Part shown: piece after piece, positions 31,276 to 43,471 of the stretch
Layout: each line of letters starts with the position of its first letter
How positions within the stretch are numbered: the first letter of the stretch is position 1
NCBI GenBank assembly: GCA_034509735.1
Contig: JACGWO010000005.1
Span: forward strand, 38,656,479-38,720,478
Direction: 5' to 3'
Source: Sesamum alatum
Lineage: Eukaryota; Streptophyta; Magnoliopsida; Lamiales; Pedaliaceae
DNA length: 64,000 nucleotides
Notes under the pieces: model-generated
Told to the model about the DNA's origin: nothing
Seen by the model: the letters and a program-made list of their open reading frames with translations, nothing else
Database searches by the model: none
Translations under genes and position numbers: made by a program

Positions 31276-32165
31276 AAAGATTCAAGTCGAATCAAACACA
31301 TTATTTGTTTAAGCTTGTTTGAATTATTATCGAGTTTCAAAATTGTGTTTGAATTTAATTTGATCATTGTTCTAATTGAGCTCAACTGAGTTTTAATTTG
31401 ATCAAACACGAGTCTAGCTCGACTAATTTTATACTTTTAAGTATATATTTTAATTTATTTTGTACTAACAGGATCGAGCTCGAGCTCGAGCCGAGCTCAA
31501 AAGTTTACCGAACAAAATCTTTTGTTCGAGTTTGATTTGTTAAGTTTAACAAATCGAGTTCAAACAAATTGTTATTGATCGAGCTCATATGAGTATTGAA
31601 TAGTTAGATTATTTTTTTAACCCTAACTGTATAATAGGTTGTGATATTTCTGGTGCGATAATCAAACAATTCTAACTAATAATAATAATTCATTGATTTC
31701 ACTTTAAAAAAAATAATAAAAAGAAGAATGGCGACGGCGACACTATGATAGATTCGATGTTTGGAAGGAGGCATCATGGGGACCCCACAAGGAGATGGTA
31801 CAATACTGTTGAAGCGCACGCGTGGTGTACTGTAAACCATTATTACCTGATCATACTTAGAACAGACCCCCCCTATTTTTCTCTTTTTCTATTTATGATA
31901 TACGTACGTGTTTATATTGGTTGTTGACAAAAAATTTAATTAGTTTATAAATTTTTGAACTTTTTCTTCCTAATCAGTTGTTTTTCTAGAAAAAATCATG
32001 AGACTCAAATAGAATCAAAATGAATAATATCTCGCGCAATGAATTACCAATCAAATCACAAGTCACGTTAATTTATTTATTGTTATTATTATATACAACT
32101 TCTTCGGACTTAGTATAATACCGCCTATTTATCCCGTTCGGATATTCTGACACCTCCTTTAATCA
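31276..32165. other. Intergenic spacer with transposon-like words
   Basis: The stretch at about 31470-31590 consists of repeated GAGCTCGAGC/AACAAATCGAGTT motifs, a pattern common in plant DNA transposon remnants. No gene seen. Confidence 0.4.
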
Positions 32166-32168
32166 TTA

Positions 32169-33322
32169 AGACCATGTTTACCTTCTCCTACTGAGTAGTC
32201 CAGCAGAATAGTAGGCCCCTATTATCATTGAAATTAAGTCCTACAAAAATATCATATATTGTTGTTTACCTTCATCATCTATTCCGAGGATTTATCCAAT
32301 AAATTGGGTGATAAAACGTTTACTAGACCGGACTGAATGTTGGGTTTTGTGTGGTGTTACTGTTTTTGCCCTTCAATTAATGTGGGTAACATTAATTGAC
32401 TTGTACACGATTTTCGAGCAACACACAAAAAAAAAAATGCATTAAGGGTTTCATGTACCTACATTCTCATATTCCCCAAATTTATCTTCTTCATCATCGT
32501 TGGACTCATCTTCCCCATATTACTCATCTTCCCCAAATTCATATTCCCCATGTTCTCCAAATTCATATTCCCCATATCATACAAAATCCTCATCTTCTTC
32601 ATCCATATCTTTTTGAGGTTCAGACTCCATGCGCCCAGGAGGTGGTCTAAGCGGCCAATAATTGGCCCATCATCATCATCCTCACCATCTCTTCATCCAT
32701 CTTCCTCCGAATTCATTGATCGACAGGGAGACCCAATTAATTCATCATCTTTTGCTTTCTTCTTCGGATTTATAGGTTAGAGTTTTTCAATTTATTGAGA
32801 CAATTTTTAAAGGAGTGAATAGAGAAGGAAACCCATTTGCTTTGTCAGTAGAGGCAGATGAGATGGCTTATCCGAGTTGACGGCGGTCGATTAGTAGGCG
32901 GCAACGGTGGCCCGACAGGTGGCGTTGTGGATGAGCTCGAGCAGGGTCTCGAATTTGGATTGCTTATCGAAACTCAAAGGGAACTGCAATCTGAGTCCCT
33001 CAAATATCTCGGCTTCATCCTCCATTACCTGTATCTATATACTCAGAAATTGAATATTGTTTGTGTAAATTGAATGGGTATTGAGGTTAAATTTGTGAAA
33101 GCATGTCTGAAAAACAAGGACAAAAATGGAATATAAATGTAGTATAACACCGTGTGGGCCCCACATATTATCAATATGAGGGGGGGGGGGGCTTCATTGC
33201 AATAGGTATAATTGTAGGGGTTAGTACAAGGCCCAAGAAATTAGTAGCGGGTTTCTACTTTGTATGGTAAACAACGGACAAACCCCTACTGACCGGGGTT
33301 TATCCGGAAAAGTAAACATGGC
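32169..33322. mobile_element. 1.15-kb TIR element with TTA duplication (Harbinger-like), gene-capturing
   Basis: The left end reads AGACCATGTTTACCTTC and the right end GTAAACATGGC, forming short imperfect inverted repeats. The 3-bp sequence TTA flanks both sides (32166-32168 and 33323-33325), as for PIF/Harbinger elements. No transposase is encoded. The interior carries a reversed gene-like segment described separately. The G11 run at about 33181-33191 lies in the right part. Confidence 0.6.
32440..33025 (-). pseudogene. Captured fragment resembling the 5' part of a WDR70-like gene
   Basis: Read on minus from the ATG at 33025, 44 codons follow: MEDEAEIFEGLRLQFPLSF, then DKQSK and LLELIHNATCR. 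This is like the FGKQSK...LE.IHNATRR start of plant WD repeat-containing protein 70 as I remember it. Further along, KANGFPSLF and the acidic DDDDGPIIG recur in shifted frames, again like that protein's Ser-rich and acidic linker. The segment at about 32455-32600 encodes GEYEFGE-type acidic repeats in one frame. Stops and frame changes make it non-coding as one protein. No WD repeats are present. Inference: a partial gene copy carried by the TIR element. Confidence 0.45.
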
Positions 33323-33496
33323 TTAGTTTATTTAAAATTATGTTACTAGATCCCCATAGGCCATGTTTACTTAATTGGATTAGGCTGGATATCCAACCCA
33401 ATCCAACTTAGTAACTTGTTTACTTTTCAAAAGATTGGCCCGGGATAATGAGGCCAAGCCCGATTTTTAATAAGGATAAATGGGTGATAGTAATAC

Positions 33497-35740
33497 TGTG
33501 ACACCCCCTACGTAACTACATTGTATTACCACTAATTACACGCCCCTTTTAATTATAACCTGCCTTATAAGAGATTTCATTTAAAATGAATATAGTCGAT
33601 CGTATTAAACATATAACATATATATAATGATGATAGATGCTGTCAAAAGTTTATATCTACTACGCCACATGTATACTCATGTACAAACTCCAAAAGATGA
33701 AAGTTTCAGGCTATAACAAAATCTAAAATACAAACCCGACAAAAGACTAGATGTTTAATAATCATATAGACAGAACCCGTGGCTTCAGATGTCACGGCTG
33801 ACCCACCTATTCAGATCCATTTCGCGACTTCCAATTTAATGTAGCTAGTTCACCGTGATCTATCTCCTGAAAAATATTGGCAAGGGATGAGCTGCCTACT
33901 CAATAAGTATAGCTAATTAACTTATACATATACACGCACATACATAATAAAACGAGTATCATGCAATACAACGAATATAAGAAATAACATATACCAAATC
34001 ATATATCAAATTACACATAATACTCGACTTTATTGTTTATATCCTTAGGGCCCTGCTTACCCCTGCTGGAGTGCATCACTCAATGCTCTATGCCGGCTAT
34101 CATCTCCTCAATCATAATATCTCTTCCTTTTTTTTTTTTCCGGTACCACACAGCACACAGCTTGTATGATACCCCATCATCCCTGATACCATACAACACA
34201 CAACTCGTATGATATCCCATCATCCATCATATCACACAGCACACAGCTCGTATGATATGTTACATCATCTCCTTTGATCAATGACAGCACACAGCTCGTC
34301 ATTAATCATATCATTATAAGCCATTACAGTATGCCCCCCAGTTAGGTAAGCCATCTCTTTATCTCAATTCACGATATCCTCATCAATAATATCAGAATTC
34401 GTCTTCATTTAATAATCAAATATAATACATATCACCATCCTTCTAAATTCCGAACAACATAACCACATATAATCACATAATGACAACTTCCAGAATAGCA
34501 AGTAATCCAAACAACTAGCCAACAACTCACAACTTCGTATACAACACAAGAATATGTATCCATATATATATAACACATATATATATAAATTCAATTAACT
34601 ATACTTACCTCGATTCCAAAATGATTATACTAGTAGAAGGAGTTGATTAGTCTTCTACTTTATCCCCATGTCCTATAATGCGTTATAATATGTATAATCA
34701 ATATATATTGAAAATAACGTAAGTTACGAATAAAATTACTAAATATATGCGTATATTTTATATCAATTTTTTAATATTTCATTTATATTAAAATTCAAAC
34801 CTCCGTTCCTTTCTCGTCTAAATTTTAGACGCTATAAACTCCCCCGGTATACATCTAATTTATCAATTAACTCATAAGAGCTTATTTCATCAAACCCCTC
34901 ATATTTTTATAACTATCGTCCTTTATACCATCCGTAAATGAAATTACTACAAATATCTCATATTTCTTTTTAATAATTATAATTTTCTCAAATACAATTT
35001 CCTAATATTTCTCAAAATTCCTTACTATCCCTATTAATTTCTACCAATTATTCACTATAATGATAATTATTTAAACACTGGTACATACAATTATGTATTT
35101 GATTAATAAACCCGACCAATTTGAATAGTCCATTATAACAACTACTAAATCTAGTAGGTTACATAATTTTATATCATTAGCTATAATATTCCAGTCCAAT
35201 TAAATATATGCCCGAACACTAATTTGTATAAATGCTCAAATTCAATAAATTTCCCGATTAAATAGTAAATCGAATAGTACAAATCATATTTAATAAATGC
35301 ACTAATTAAACAAGGTTAATATAATAATTAATTTATAATTTATCATAAAATATACGAACCTGTTTTCGCTTCTGAAACTTACACATTTGAGTATGTGTAA
35401 ATGTGTGTGTTTAATTGTTGATATATGTTGAATTTGCTTTCTTTATTTGTAAGTTAAACATGTGAGTGTCTTGAATTAGTGAGGCAGCCACACGAATTTA
35501 TATCTACCCTTTTCTCTCTCTCTTTTTTTTTTTTATTTATAATTTTATTACAATTGCAATTTAGTCCCCAATTTTTAAGTTTATATATAGTTTAACCATA
35601 AATATTTAATAAAACTCCAATTTAATCCTTTCAAGTTTTAATATATTCAAATTTCAATCTATAACTTGTAATTAAATTAGATTTTCTTAATAATTACTAA
35701 TTAGTCCCTCGATTATGAATAAAATTGTACGGACATCACA
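33497..35740 (-). repeat. 3' LTR of the gypsy element (2244 bp)
   Basis: It matches 40696-42957 nearly base for base. It contains a tandem motif region (ACACAGCACACAGCTCGTATGATA-like units, here at about 34145-34300) and begins on minus with TGTGATGTCCG next to the PPT. It lacks the palindrome present in the other LTR. Confidence 0.93.
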
Positions 35741-35753
35741 TTTCTCCCCTCCT
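35741..35753 (-). other. Polypurine tract
   Basis: On minus AGGAGGGGAGAAA lies directly against the 3' LTR start, the expected plus-strand primer position. Confidence 0.85.
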
Positions 35754-35961
35754 AATAAAAATTTCGCCCTCGAAATTTAACTAACTTACCCGTCTCCGGA
35801 AATAAATAGGGATGCTTTTCTCTCATATGCTCCTCAACCTCCCAAGTGGCTTCTCTTGGGGAGTGATGACTCCACCTCACCTTTACCATAGGGATCTCTT
35901 TATTCCTTAATTTTCTTACGTTTCTGTCCAAAATTTCTATTGGCTCTTCCACATATGTCAA
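35752..35961 (-). pseudogene. Chromodomain of gypsy integrase
   Basis: VEEPIEILDRNVRKLRN followed by VKVRWSHHSPREATWEVEE is a chromodomain of the chromovirus type, with the aromatic W residues present. It targets insertion to chromatin. It lies in a different frame from the integrase core just upstream (overlap at 35900-35961), showing a frame break. Confidence 0.85.
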
Positions 35962-37417
35962 ACTCCTCGGAAATCTCTATCTCCGGTTCACGGATAACAT
36001 GGCTAGGATCTGATCGATATCGTCGTAGCATCGAAATATGAAACACATCGTGTATCTGCAACAACTCTGCTGGCAGTGCTAGTCGATACGCTAATGGTCT
36101 GATTCTTTCAATAATTTCATACGGCCCAATATACCTCGGACTTAACTTTCCTTGCTTGCCAAACCTCAATATACCCTTCCATGGGGAGACTTTCAAGAAG
36201 ACCTTCTCACCAATTTCATATTCCATCTCCCTTCGATGTTTATCAACATAACTTTTCTGACGATCTTGGGCTGCTTTCAAACACTTTTTAACTGTCTGTA
36301 CCTTTTCCATTGTTTGTTGTACCAATTCCGGACCTTCTAGCTGACGTAATCCCTCAACATCCCAACATACTGGACTTCGACATTTCCTTCCATATAAAGC
36401 TTCATATGGGGCCATACCGATGCTAGAGTGAAAACTGTTGTTATATGCAAACTCCATCAATGGTAAGTGATCATCCCAATTACCCTTAAACTCCATTGTA
36501 CACGCCCTCATCATATCCTCCAGAGTCTGAATCGTTCTTTCGGACTGTCCATCTGTCTGCGGATGAAATGCAGTACTGAAATGCAATTTTGTGCCCAACG
36601 CCCTTTGTAAGCTTCCCCAAAAACGTGAGGTGAATCGAGGATCTCTATCTGACACAATAGATATAGGCACACCATGTAGTCTTACGATTTCGGAAACGTA
36701 TAACTCAGCTAACTTATCCAAAGAATCACCTTGGCGTACAGGCAAGAAATGAGCTGATTTCGTCAGTCTATCCACAATTACCCAAATAGCGTCATGCTTT
36801 CTGAGCGTACGAGGCAACCCTATAACAAAATCCATAGCGATCTTCTCCCACTTCCACTCTGGTATAGATAAAGGTTGAAGTTTACCCGCTGGCGCCTAAT
36901 GTTCTGCCTTTACTTGTTGACACGTCATACATTTACCTACAAATTCTGCCACGTCTTTTTTCATTGTCTGCCACCAATAATATGGTCTTAAATCTCGATA
37001 CATCTTCACGGTACCAGGATGCATTGCGTATGGTGCATTGTGAGCTTCCCGTAAAATCTCTTCCCGTAATCCATCCACATCAGGTACACAAACTCGTCCT
37101 CCATTCACTATCACTCCATCAACCCTTACTGAAAAATTTGGTTTCTTACCTTGTTTCATTCTCTCCAACATCCGTAATAAGAAAGGATCTCGAGTCTGTG
37201 CTTCTCTAATTGCGTCCACAAGGTTCGGCTTAAGCTGCAAGGTTGCTAATAAACCTGCTATCTGATCAACCTCTATTTTCGTATTCAGAGATCTCATCTC
37301 CAATAACAATGTCAGATCATGACTCCCCAAACTGGCTAAGGTGCTTGAACTCTTTCTACTTAATGCGTCTGCTACTACATTTGCTTTTTCCCGAATGATA
37401 ATCAATAGTGCATTCAT
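35900..37417 (-). pseudogene. Gypsy integrase, interrupted
   Basis: The N-terminal part (36896-37417) carries a zinc-binding H..H and C-MTC pattern (MHPGTVKMYRDL, then GKCMTCQQVKAEH). It ends at a TAG where related elements have Gln, apparently a CAG to TAG change. The core (35900-36835) has D in DRLTKSAHF, D in VSDRDPRF and E in TIQTLEDMMR, the DDE residues. The N-terminal and core parts are separated by about 60 bases. Confidence 0.88.
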
Positions 37418-37757
37418 AATCCTTTAGCAACTCTATCCATCTTCTTTGTCTCAAATTCAATTCCTTCTGCGTTAAAATATATTTCAAGCTCTTATGGTCG
37501 GTGAAGATCTGAAATCTTTCTCCGTACAAATAATGTCTCCAATCTTCAATGCATGCACAATCGCTGCTACTCCAAATCATGCGTGGGATAATTTAACTCA
37601 TGGGTCCTCAGCTGACGAGATGCATAAGCAATTACCTTCCCATTTGCATTAAGACACACCCCAAACCTTGTTTCGACGCATCCGTGTATACCACATATCC
37701 ACCACTGCCAGACGTAAAACCAAAATTGGAGTCGATGTCAATCTTTTCTTTAGCTCA
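37356..37757 (-). pseudogene. Gypsy RNase H region, frame-broken
   Basis: [20 protein letters not shown] and [14 protein letters not shown] are the conserved RNase H core of chromovirus polyproteins. Frame breaks occur toward both the RT (near 37700-37757) and the integrase (37356-37417). Confidence 0.85.
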
Positions 37758-38560
37758 TCAAAAACTCTGCTGACATTGTTCAGTCCAATGGAATGGTACC
37801 CCTTTCCTCAATAACTTAGTCAATGGACCTGCAATTATGGAAAAACCCTCGACAAAACGCCTGTAATACCCAGCTAATCCCAAGAAACTTCGAACTTCCG
37901 TCGTATTCTTCGGTACTCTCCATTCCATAACAGCCTTCACTTTTGCAGGGTCAGGCATAACCCCATCACCCGATATCACATGCCCTAAGAAAACCACCTT
38001 ATTTACCCAAAATTCACACTTGCTTAGCTTAGCATACAACTCTTTTTCCTTCAAAATCTGCAACACTATTCCCAAATGTTGTTCATGCTCTTCCCTATTT
38101 CTCGAATACACCAAGATGTCATCTATGAAGACTATCACAAACTGGTCCAAGTACTCTTGGAATGTACGATTCATTAATGCCATGAACGCTGCCGGTGCAT
38201 TTGTTAACCTAAATGGCATCACTAGGAACTCATAGTGCCCATAACGAGTGCGAAAAGCTGTTTTGGTATATCTTTCTCTGCTATCCTCAACTGCCAATAC
38301 CAGACCTCAAATCAATCTTTGAAAATATAGTGGCTCCCTTCAACTGGTCTAATAAATCATCGATTCTCGGTAATGGATATTTATTTTCACGGTCACCCTA
38401 TTCAATTGGCGGTAATCGATACACAACCTCATACTACCGTCTTTCTTTTTCACAAATAACACTGGTGCTCCCCACGGTGAAGTACTTGGTCTGATAAATC
38501 TTTCTCCAATAATTCTTCTATTTGCTTTTTAAGTTCTTGTATTCCACTGGCGCCATTCTA
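37758..38560 (-). pseudogene. Gypsy reverse transcriptase, frame-broken
   Basis: The open part 37758-38297 includes [15 protein letters not shown], the catalytic FIDDILVYS and [12 protein letters not shown]. The N-terminal RT part (about 38300-38560) is recognisable only in other frames and contains several breaks. Confidence 0.88.
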
Positions 38561-39210
38561 TACGGTGCAATAGAAATCGGGGCAACTCCTGGGAGGGTTT
38601 CTATAGTAAAGTCCACTTCCCTATGCGGTGGCAAACCTGGTAGGTCGTCAGGAAACACTTCAAGAAAATCTCTCACTACAAGGATTTCTTCCAGTGTGGG
38701 ACTAATCTTTTCGGTGTCTATCACATGAGCTAAATATGCCTCACACCCTTCTAACATTAATCGTCTCGCCTCAATAGCCGATATTACACAGACTGGTACT
38801 ACTTGTCGATCTCCCACAAATACTACTTTTGGCTTGCCAGAAGATTCAATCATCACTTCCTTCTTATAACAGTCAACCACTGCCTTATGTTGCGCTAACC
38901 AATCCATCCCCAAGATTACATCAAACTCCTTCAGATCCATCACTATCAGATCTACAGGTAAGTTTACGTCACCAATCCTCACTAAACTCCCTTTTCTAAC
39001 ATTATTCACTATTACACCCCCTCCCATAGGCAAATGAACCATCAAATTATATCCCAGAGGGCTATTCTCACCAGGTATTTTAGATACAAATTCTGAAGAT
39101 ATATATGAATGCGTAGAGCCGGGGTCAATTAAAACATATGCCTCAACATCAAATAATAAGATCGTACCTGATATCACGTCATTTAAGGCTGGAGCTTCTT
39201 CCCTAGTCAT
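38518..39210 (-). pseudogene. Gypsy aspartic protease and start of RT
   Basis: The active-site motif YVLIDPGSTHSYIS is near the start (about residues 26-39). MDWLAQHKAVVDCYKKE and the PDDLPGLPPHREVDF linker into RT follow. This frame is open for 230 codons and then breaks at the RT N-terminus. Confidence 0.88.
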
Positions 39211-40609
39211 GTTATATATTCTTGCTTGAGTCTGTCTCTCTGAGTTACTTGTGCTCCCGGTCCCCTCGTACTCCCACCAGTAGTATGGCTACCATCTCTA
39301 TTATCAGTGCCTCTGCCCCTGCCTCTACCTCTACCTCTCTCAACTCCACGAGCATTGCTCCCTATACTGCTTTGACTCTGAGTCCCACTGGCTGAACCTC
39401 CACTCATACCTGCAGTACCGATAGTTTGGTTGGGACAATCTCTCGACATGTGTCCTCTACCCCCGCAGTTATAACAAATTTTAGGTATAGCGCTAGGTCC
39501 CAACATGTTCCCAGATGTCGTCTTCCACAAGTAGGACAACTCGGTATAAAGGTTAGCCCCCTACCATAACTCTGTCCAGCTCCTCTACCTGATCCAATAG
39601 AAGGCAAACTAGATGAACTGCGTTCTACTGATCCCTGTTAACGCCCACTGATCCACCAAATCTCGATCCACTACCTCCTCGAAAAGCGGAACCACCACGT
39701 GCGAAACTTCCACCCTCTGCTGAAAATGAACGGTCGGTGCCCCTCTTGGTCAATCTACTGGACTCCCCTGTCGTATATGTTGACTTTCTTTTCTCTTCTC
39801 CTTTCTTTTTCTCTGCAGTCACTGCCTCTTCCATCCGAACTGCTGACTCAACGAGAGTTTTAAAGTTCGTAATTCTAAACTGCAAGGCCTTCCTAATCTC
39901 AGGTCGTAACCCCTGTTCAAATCGGTAACATCGGTCCTCCTGTGTCGCTACTGCTTCGGTGCGTACTTAGCTAATGCGGCAAAACGAATCTCATACTCAG
40001 CCACTGTCTGATCATCTCCTTGTATTAAGTTTAGAAACTCCATCTTCTTCTTGTCTTGGTACATCTTAGGTCTGTATTTATCATCAAACTCTTTCTGAAA
40101 TTCGGCCCAAGTTATCTCTCGTGGCTCATATGCCCTCTTTACTGACCTCACACCAAATCAGTGCATTCCCTGTGAATAAGGAAACAACGTACTTAAGTTC
40201 GATTTTCTGGAGTACAGTTCACCAAGTTCATCACATCTTCGGTCTTTTTCCCACCATTTTTTCAGCAACCTCTGGGTCCAAGGTACCCTCGAATTCTGTA
40301 GCTCCCATCTTTCTAATCTCTCATAATTACGGTCAACTGTAGGAACACTTGTGCTGGCACTGGGGCTGGTACATGTGCCTGTGCAAGAAACTGTGCTTGA
40401 GCTTGGGCTTAGGCTCCAAAGGCCATCCGGAGGATCTGTGCATACTCTGGTGGTAACCCTACCGCTGGAGCACCACCAGGAGGAATTGGAGCATCAACAC
40501 CAACACCTCTCGACCTCCCCAAGTGCAGGTGCAAAACGGAGCCCTCTGCGGACTCCACTGACTCTTCTCTACTAGCTACTGGCTCAGCACGTTACCTTGA
40601 GAAAGCCAT
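39207..40609 (-). pseudogene. Gypsy gag with CCHC zinc knuckle, frame-broken
   Basis: Retrotrans-gag-like text (EITWAEFQKEFDDKY, KKMEFLNLIQGD) is at 39948-40151. A CX2CX4HX4C knuckle (CYNCGGRGHMSRDC) is at about 39435-39476. The likely ATG near 40609 is followed within six codons by a stop in its own frame. Arg/Gly-rich and low-complexity stretches flank the knuckle. Confidence 0.85.
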
Positions 40610-40678
40610 CCTACAATTAAGCAATTTAATCAATAAACTCATCCCATAGTCAACTTATCACCCTAGAAACGTAGACCT

Positions 40679-40690
40679 GCTCTGATACCA
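40679..40690 (-). other. Primer binding site for initiator tRNA-Met
   Basis: On minus TGGTATCAGAGC, the standard plant tRNA-iMet complement, starts five bases inside the 5' LTR end. Confidence 0.92.
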
Positions 40691-40695
40691 CCCAA

Positions 40696-42957
40696 TGTGA
40701 CACCCCCTACGTAACTACAGTTGTATTACCACTAATTACAACGCCCCTTTAATTATAACCTGCCTTATAAGAGATTTCATTTAAAAATGAATATAGTCGA
40801 TCGTATTAAACATATAACATATATATAAATGATGATAGATGCTGTCAAAAAGTTTATATCTGCTACGCCACATGTATACTCATGTACAAACTCCAAAAGA
40901 TGAAAGTTTTCAGGCTATAGAACAAATCTAAAAATACAAACCCGACAAAAGACTAAGATGTTTAATAATCATATAGACAGAACCCGTGGCTTCAGATGTC
41001 ACGGCTGACCCACCTATTCAGATCCATTTCGCGACTTCCAATTTAATGTAGCTAGTTCACACCGTGATCTATCTCCTGAAAAATATTGGCAAGGGATGAG
41101 CTGCCTACTCAATAAGTATAGCTAATTAACTTATACATATACACGCATATACATAATAAAACGAGTATCATGCAATACAACGAATATAAGAAATAACATA
41201 TACCAAATCATATATCAAATTACACATAATACTCGACTTTATTGTTTATATCCTTAGGGCCCTGCTTACCCCTGCTGGAGTGCATCACTCAATGCTCTAT
41301 GCCGGCTATCATCTCCTCAATCATAATATCTCTTCCTTTTTTTTTTTTTTCCGGTACCACACAGCACACAGCTTGTATGATACCCCATCATCCTGATACC
41401 ATACAACACACAACTCGTATGATATCCCATCATCCATCATATCACACAGCACACAGCTCGTATGATATGTTAATCATCTCCTTTGATCAATGACAGCACA
41501 CAGCTCGTCATTAATCATATCATTATAAGCCATTACAGTATGCCCCCAGTTAGGTAAGGCCATCTCTTTATCTCAATTCACGATATTCTCATCAATAATA
41601 TCAGAATTCGTCTTCATTTAAATAATCAAATATAATACATATCACCATCCTTCTAAATTCCGAACAACATAATCACATATAATCACATAATGACAACTTC
41701 CAGAATAGCAAGTAATCCAAACAACTAGCCAACAACTCACAACTTCGTATACAACACAAGAATATGTATCCATATATATATACACATATATATATAAATT
41801 CAATTAGCTATACTTACCTCGATTCCAAATGATTATACTAGTAGAAGGAGTTGATTAGTCTTCTACTTTATCCCCATGTCCTATAATGCGTTATAATATG
41901 TATAATCAATATATATTGAAAATAACGTAAGTTACGAATAAAATTACTAAATATATGCGTATATTTTATATCAATTTTTTAATATTTCATTTATATTAAA
42001 ATTCAAACCTCCGTTCCTTTCTCGTCTAAATTTTAGACGCTATAAAACTCCCCGGTATACATCTAATTTATCAATTAACTCATAAGAGCTTATTTCATCA
42101 AACCCCTCATATTTTTATAACTATCGTCCTTTATACCATCCGTAAATGAAATTACTACAATATCTCATATTTCTTTTTAATAATTATAATTTTCTCAAAT
42201 ACATTTCCTAATATTTCTCAAAATTCCTTACTATCCTATTAATTTCTACCAATTATTCACTATAATGATAATTATTTAAACACTGGTACATACAATTATG
42301 TATTTGATTAATAAACCTGACCAATTTTGAATAGTCCATTATAACAACTACTAAATCTAGTAGGTTACATAATTTTATGTCATTAGCTATAATATTCCAG
42401 TCCAATTAAATATATGCCCGAACACTAATTTGTATAAATGCTCAAATTCAATAAATTTCCCGATTAAATAGTAAAATCGAATAGTACAAATCATATTTAA
42501 TAAATGCACTAATTAAACAAGGTTATATAATAATTAATTTATAATTTAATCATAAAATATACGAACCTGTTTTCGCTTCTGAAACTTACACATTTGAGTA
42601 TGTGTAAATGTGTGTGTTTAATTGTTGATATATGTTGAATTTGCTTTCTTTATTTGTAAGTTAAACATGTGTGTGTCTTGAATTAGTGAGGCAGCCACGT
42701 GTGGCTGCCGTAATTTATATCTACCCTTTTTCTCTCTTTTTTTTTTTTTTTATTTATAATTTTATTACAATTGCAATTTAGTCCCCAATTTTTAAGTTTA
42801 TATATAGTTTAACCATAAATATTTAATAAAACTCCAATTTAATCCTTTCAAGTTTTAATATATTCAAATTTCAATCTATAACTTATAATTAAATTAGATT
42901 TTCTTAATAATTACTAATTAGTCCCTCGATTATGAATAAAATTGTACGAACATCACA
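40696..42957 (-). repeat. 5' LTR of the gypsy element (2262 bp)
   Basis: Pairs with 33497-35740. It contains at 42690-42709 a perfect inverted repeat, GGCAGCCAC-GT-GTGGCTGCC, with a CACGTG (G-box) core in the U3 part. Most of this is missing from the other LTR at about 35483-35494. Confidence 0.93.
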
Positions 42958-43471
42958 AATACCACCAAATAAGGTGGGATTACTTATCCTACAAAGTCCA
43001 CTAGCCCAAGATAAAATTTTGAAGGCCTAATTTGTCCTCAAATCTTATTTTTGTTTTTTTTGGGTGTTAAGAAAACTTAGCAAAATGATAATAATAATTA
43101 AAATTTAAAATTACCAATTGAAAAAGAAAAATATAAAAGCATTTTTTTTACAATGACCATTATTGTGTCTTATTATGGATAACTTTAATAATTTATAATA
43201 TTTTTCCAAATTAATGGCATATTTATAATTTTAAGATAAAATTACCTCAAATCAATTCAATACTTCATCCAATAAAATAAACAAGATATTACATAATCCT
43301 ATCACTACATATCTCAAATTTTATCATTCATTAATCTATGCCGTTATAATCCCATCACACAAAATAAACGAGACCATAAGTAAATTAATATTCAACATAA
43401 ATATATATAAAATTTAAATAGTACGTAGAACTCAAATGGGCTCATCCAAATGTATATATAAGAATAAAATA

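Larger units (their letters stand above)
33497..42957 (-). mobile_element. Complete but broken Ty3/gypsy chromovirus (Tekay-type), 9461 bp
   Basis: Both LTRs run TGTGACACCC to ACATCACA on + and are flanked by a perfect 5-bp duplication AATAC (33492-33496 and 42958-42962). On minus the order is LTR, PBS, gag with zinc knuckle, protease, RT, RNase H, integrase, chromodomain, PPT, LTR. A C-terminal chromodomain together with this integrase suggests the Tekay (Del) clade. The coding region is split by several frame changes and at least one in-frame stop, so it cannot encode an intact polyprotein as given. Differences between the LTRs are mostly 1-bp indels. Confidence 0.93.
33360..43375. mobile_element. 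Second TIR element (GGCCATGTTTAC-type), split by a gypsy insertion
   Basis: The left end GGCCATGTTTACTTAATTGG is at 33360 and the right end CAAAATAAACGAGACC ends at 43375. The 3-bp ATA flanks both sides (33357-33359 and 43376-43378). The halves 33360-33496 and 42963-43375 together make an element of about 550 bp with related ends to the one at 32169. The gypsy element at 33497-42957 inserted into it later. Confidence 0.5.
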
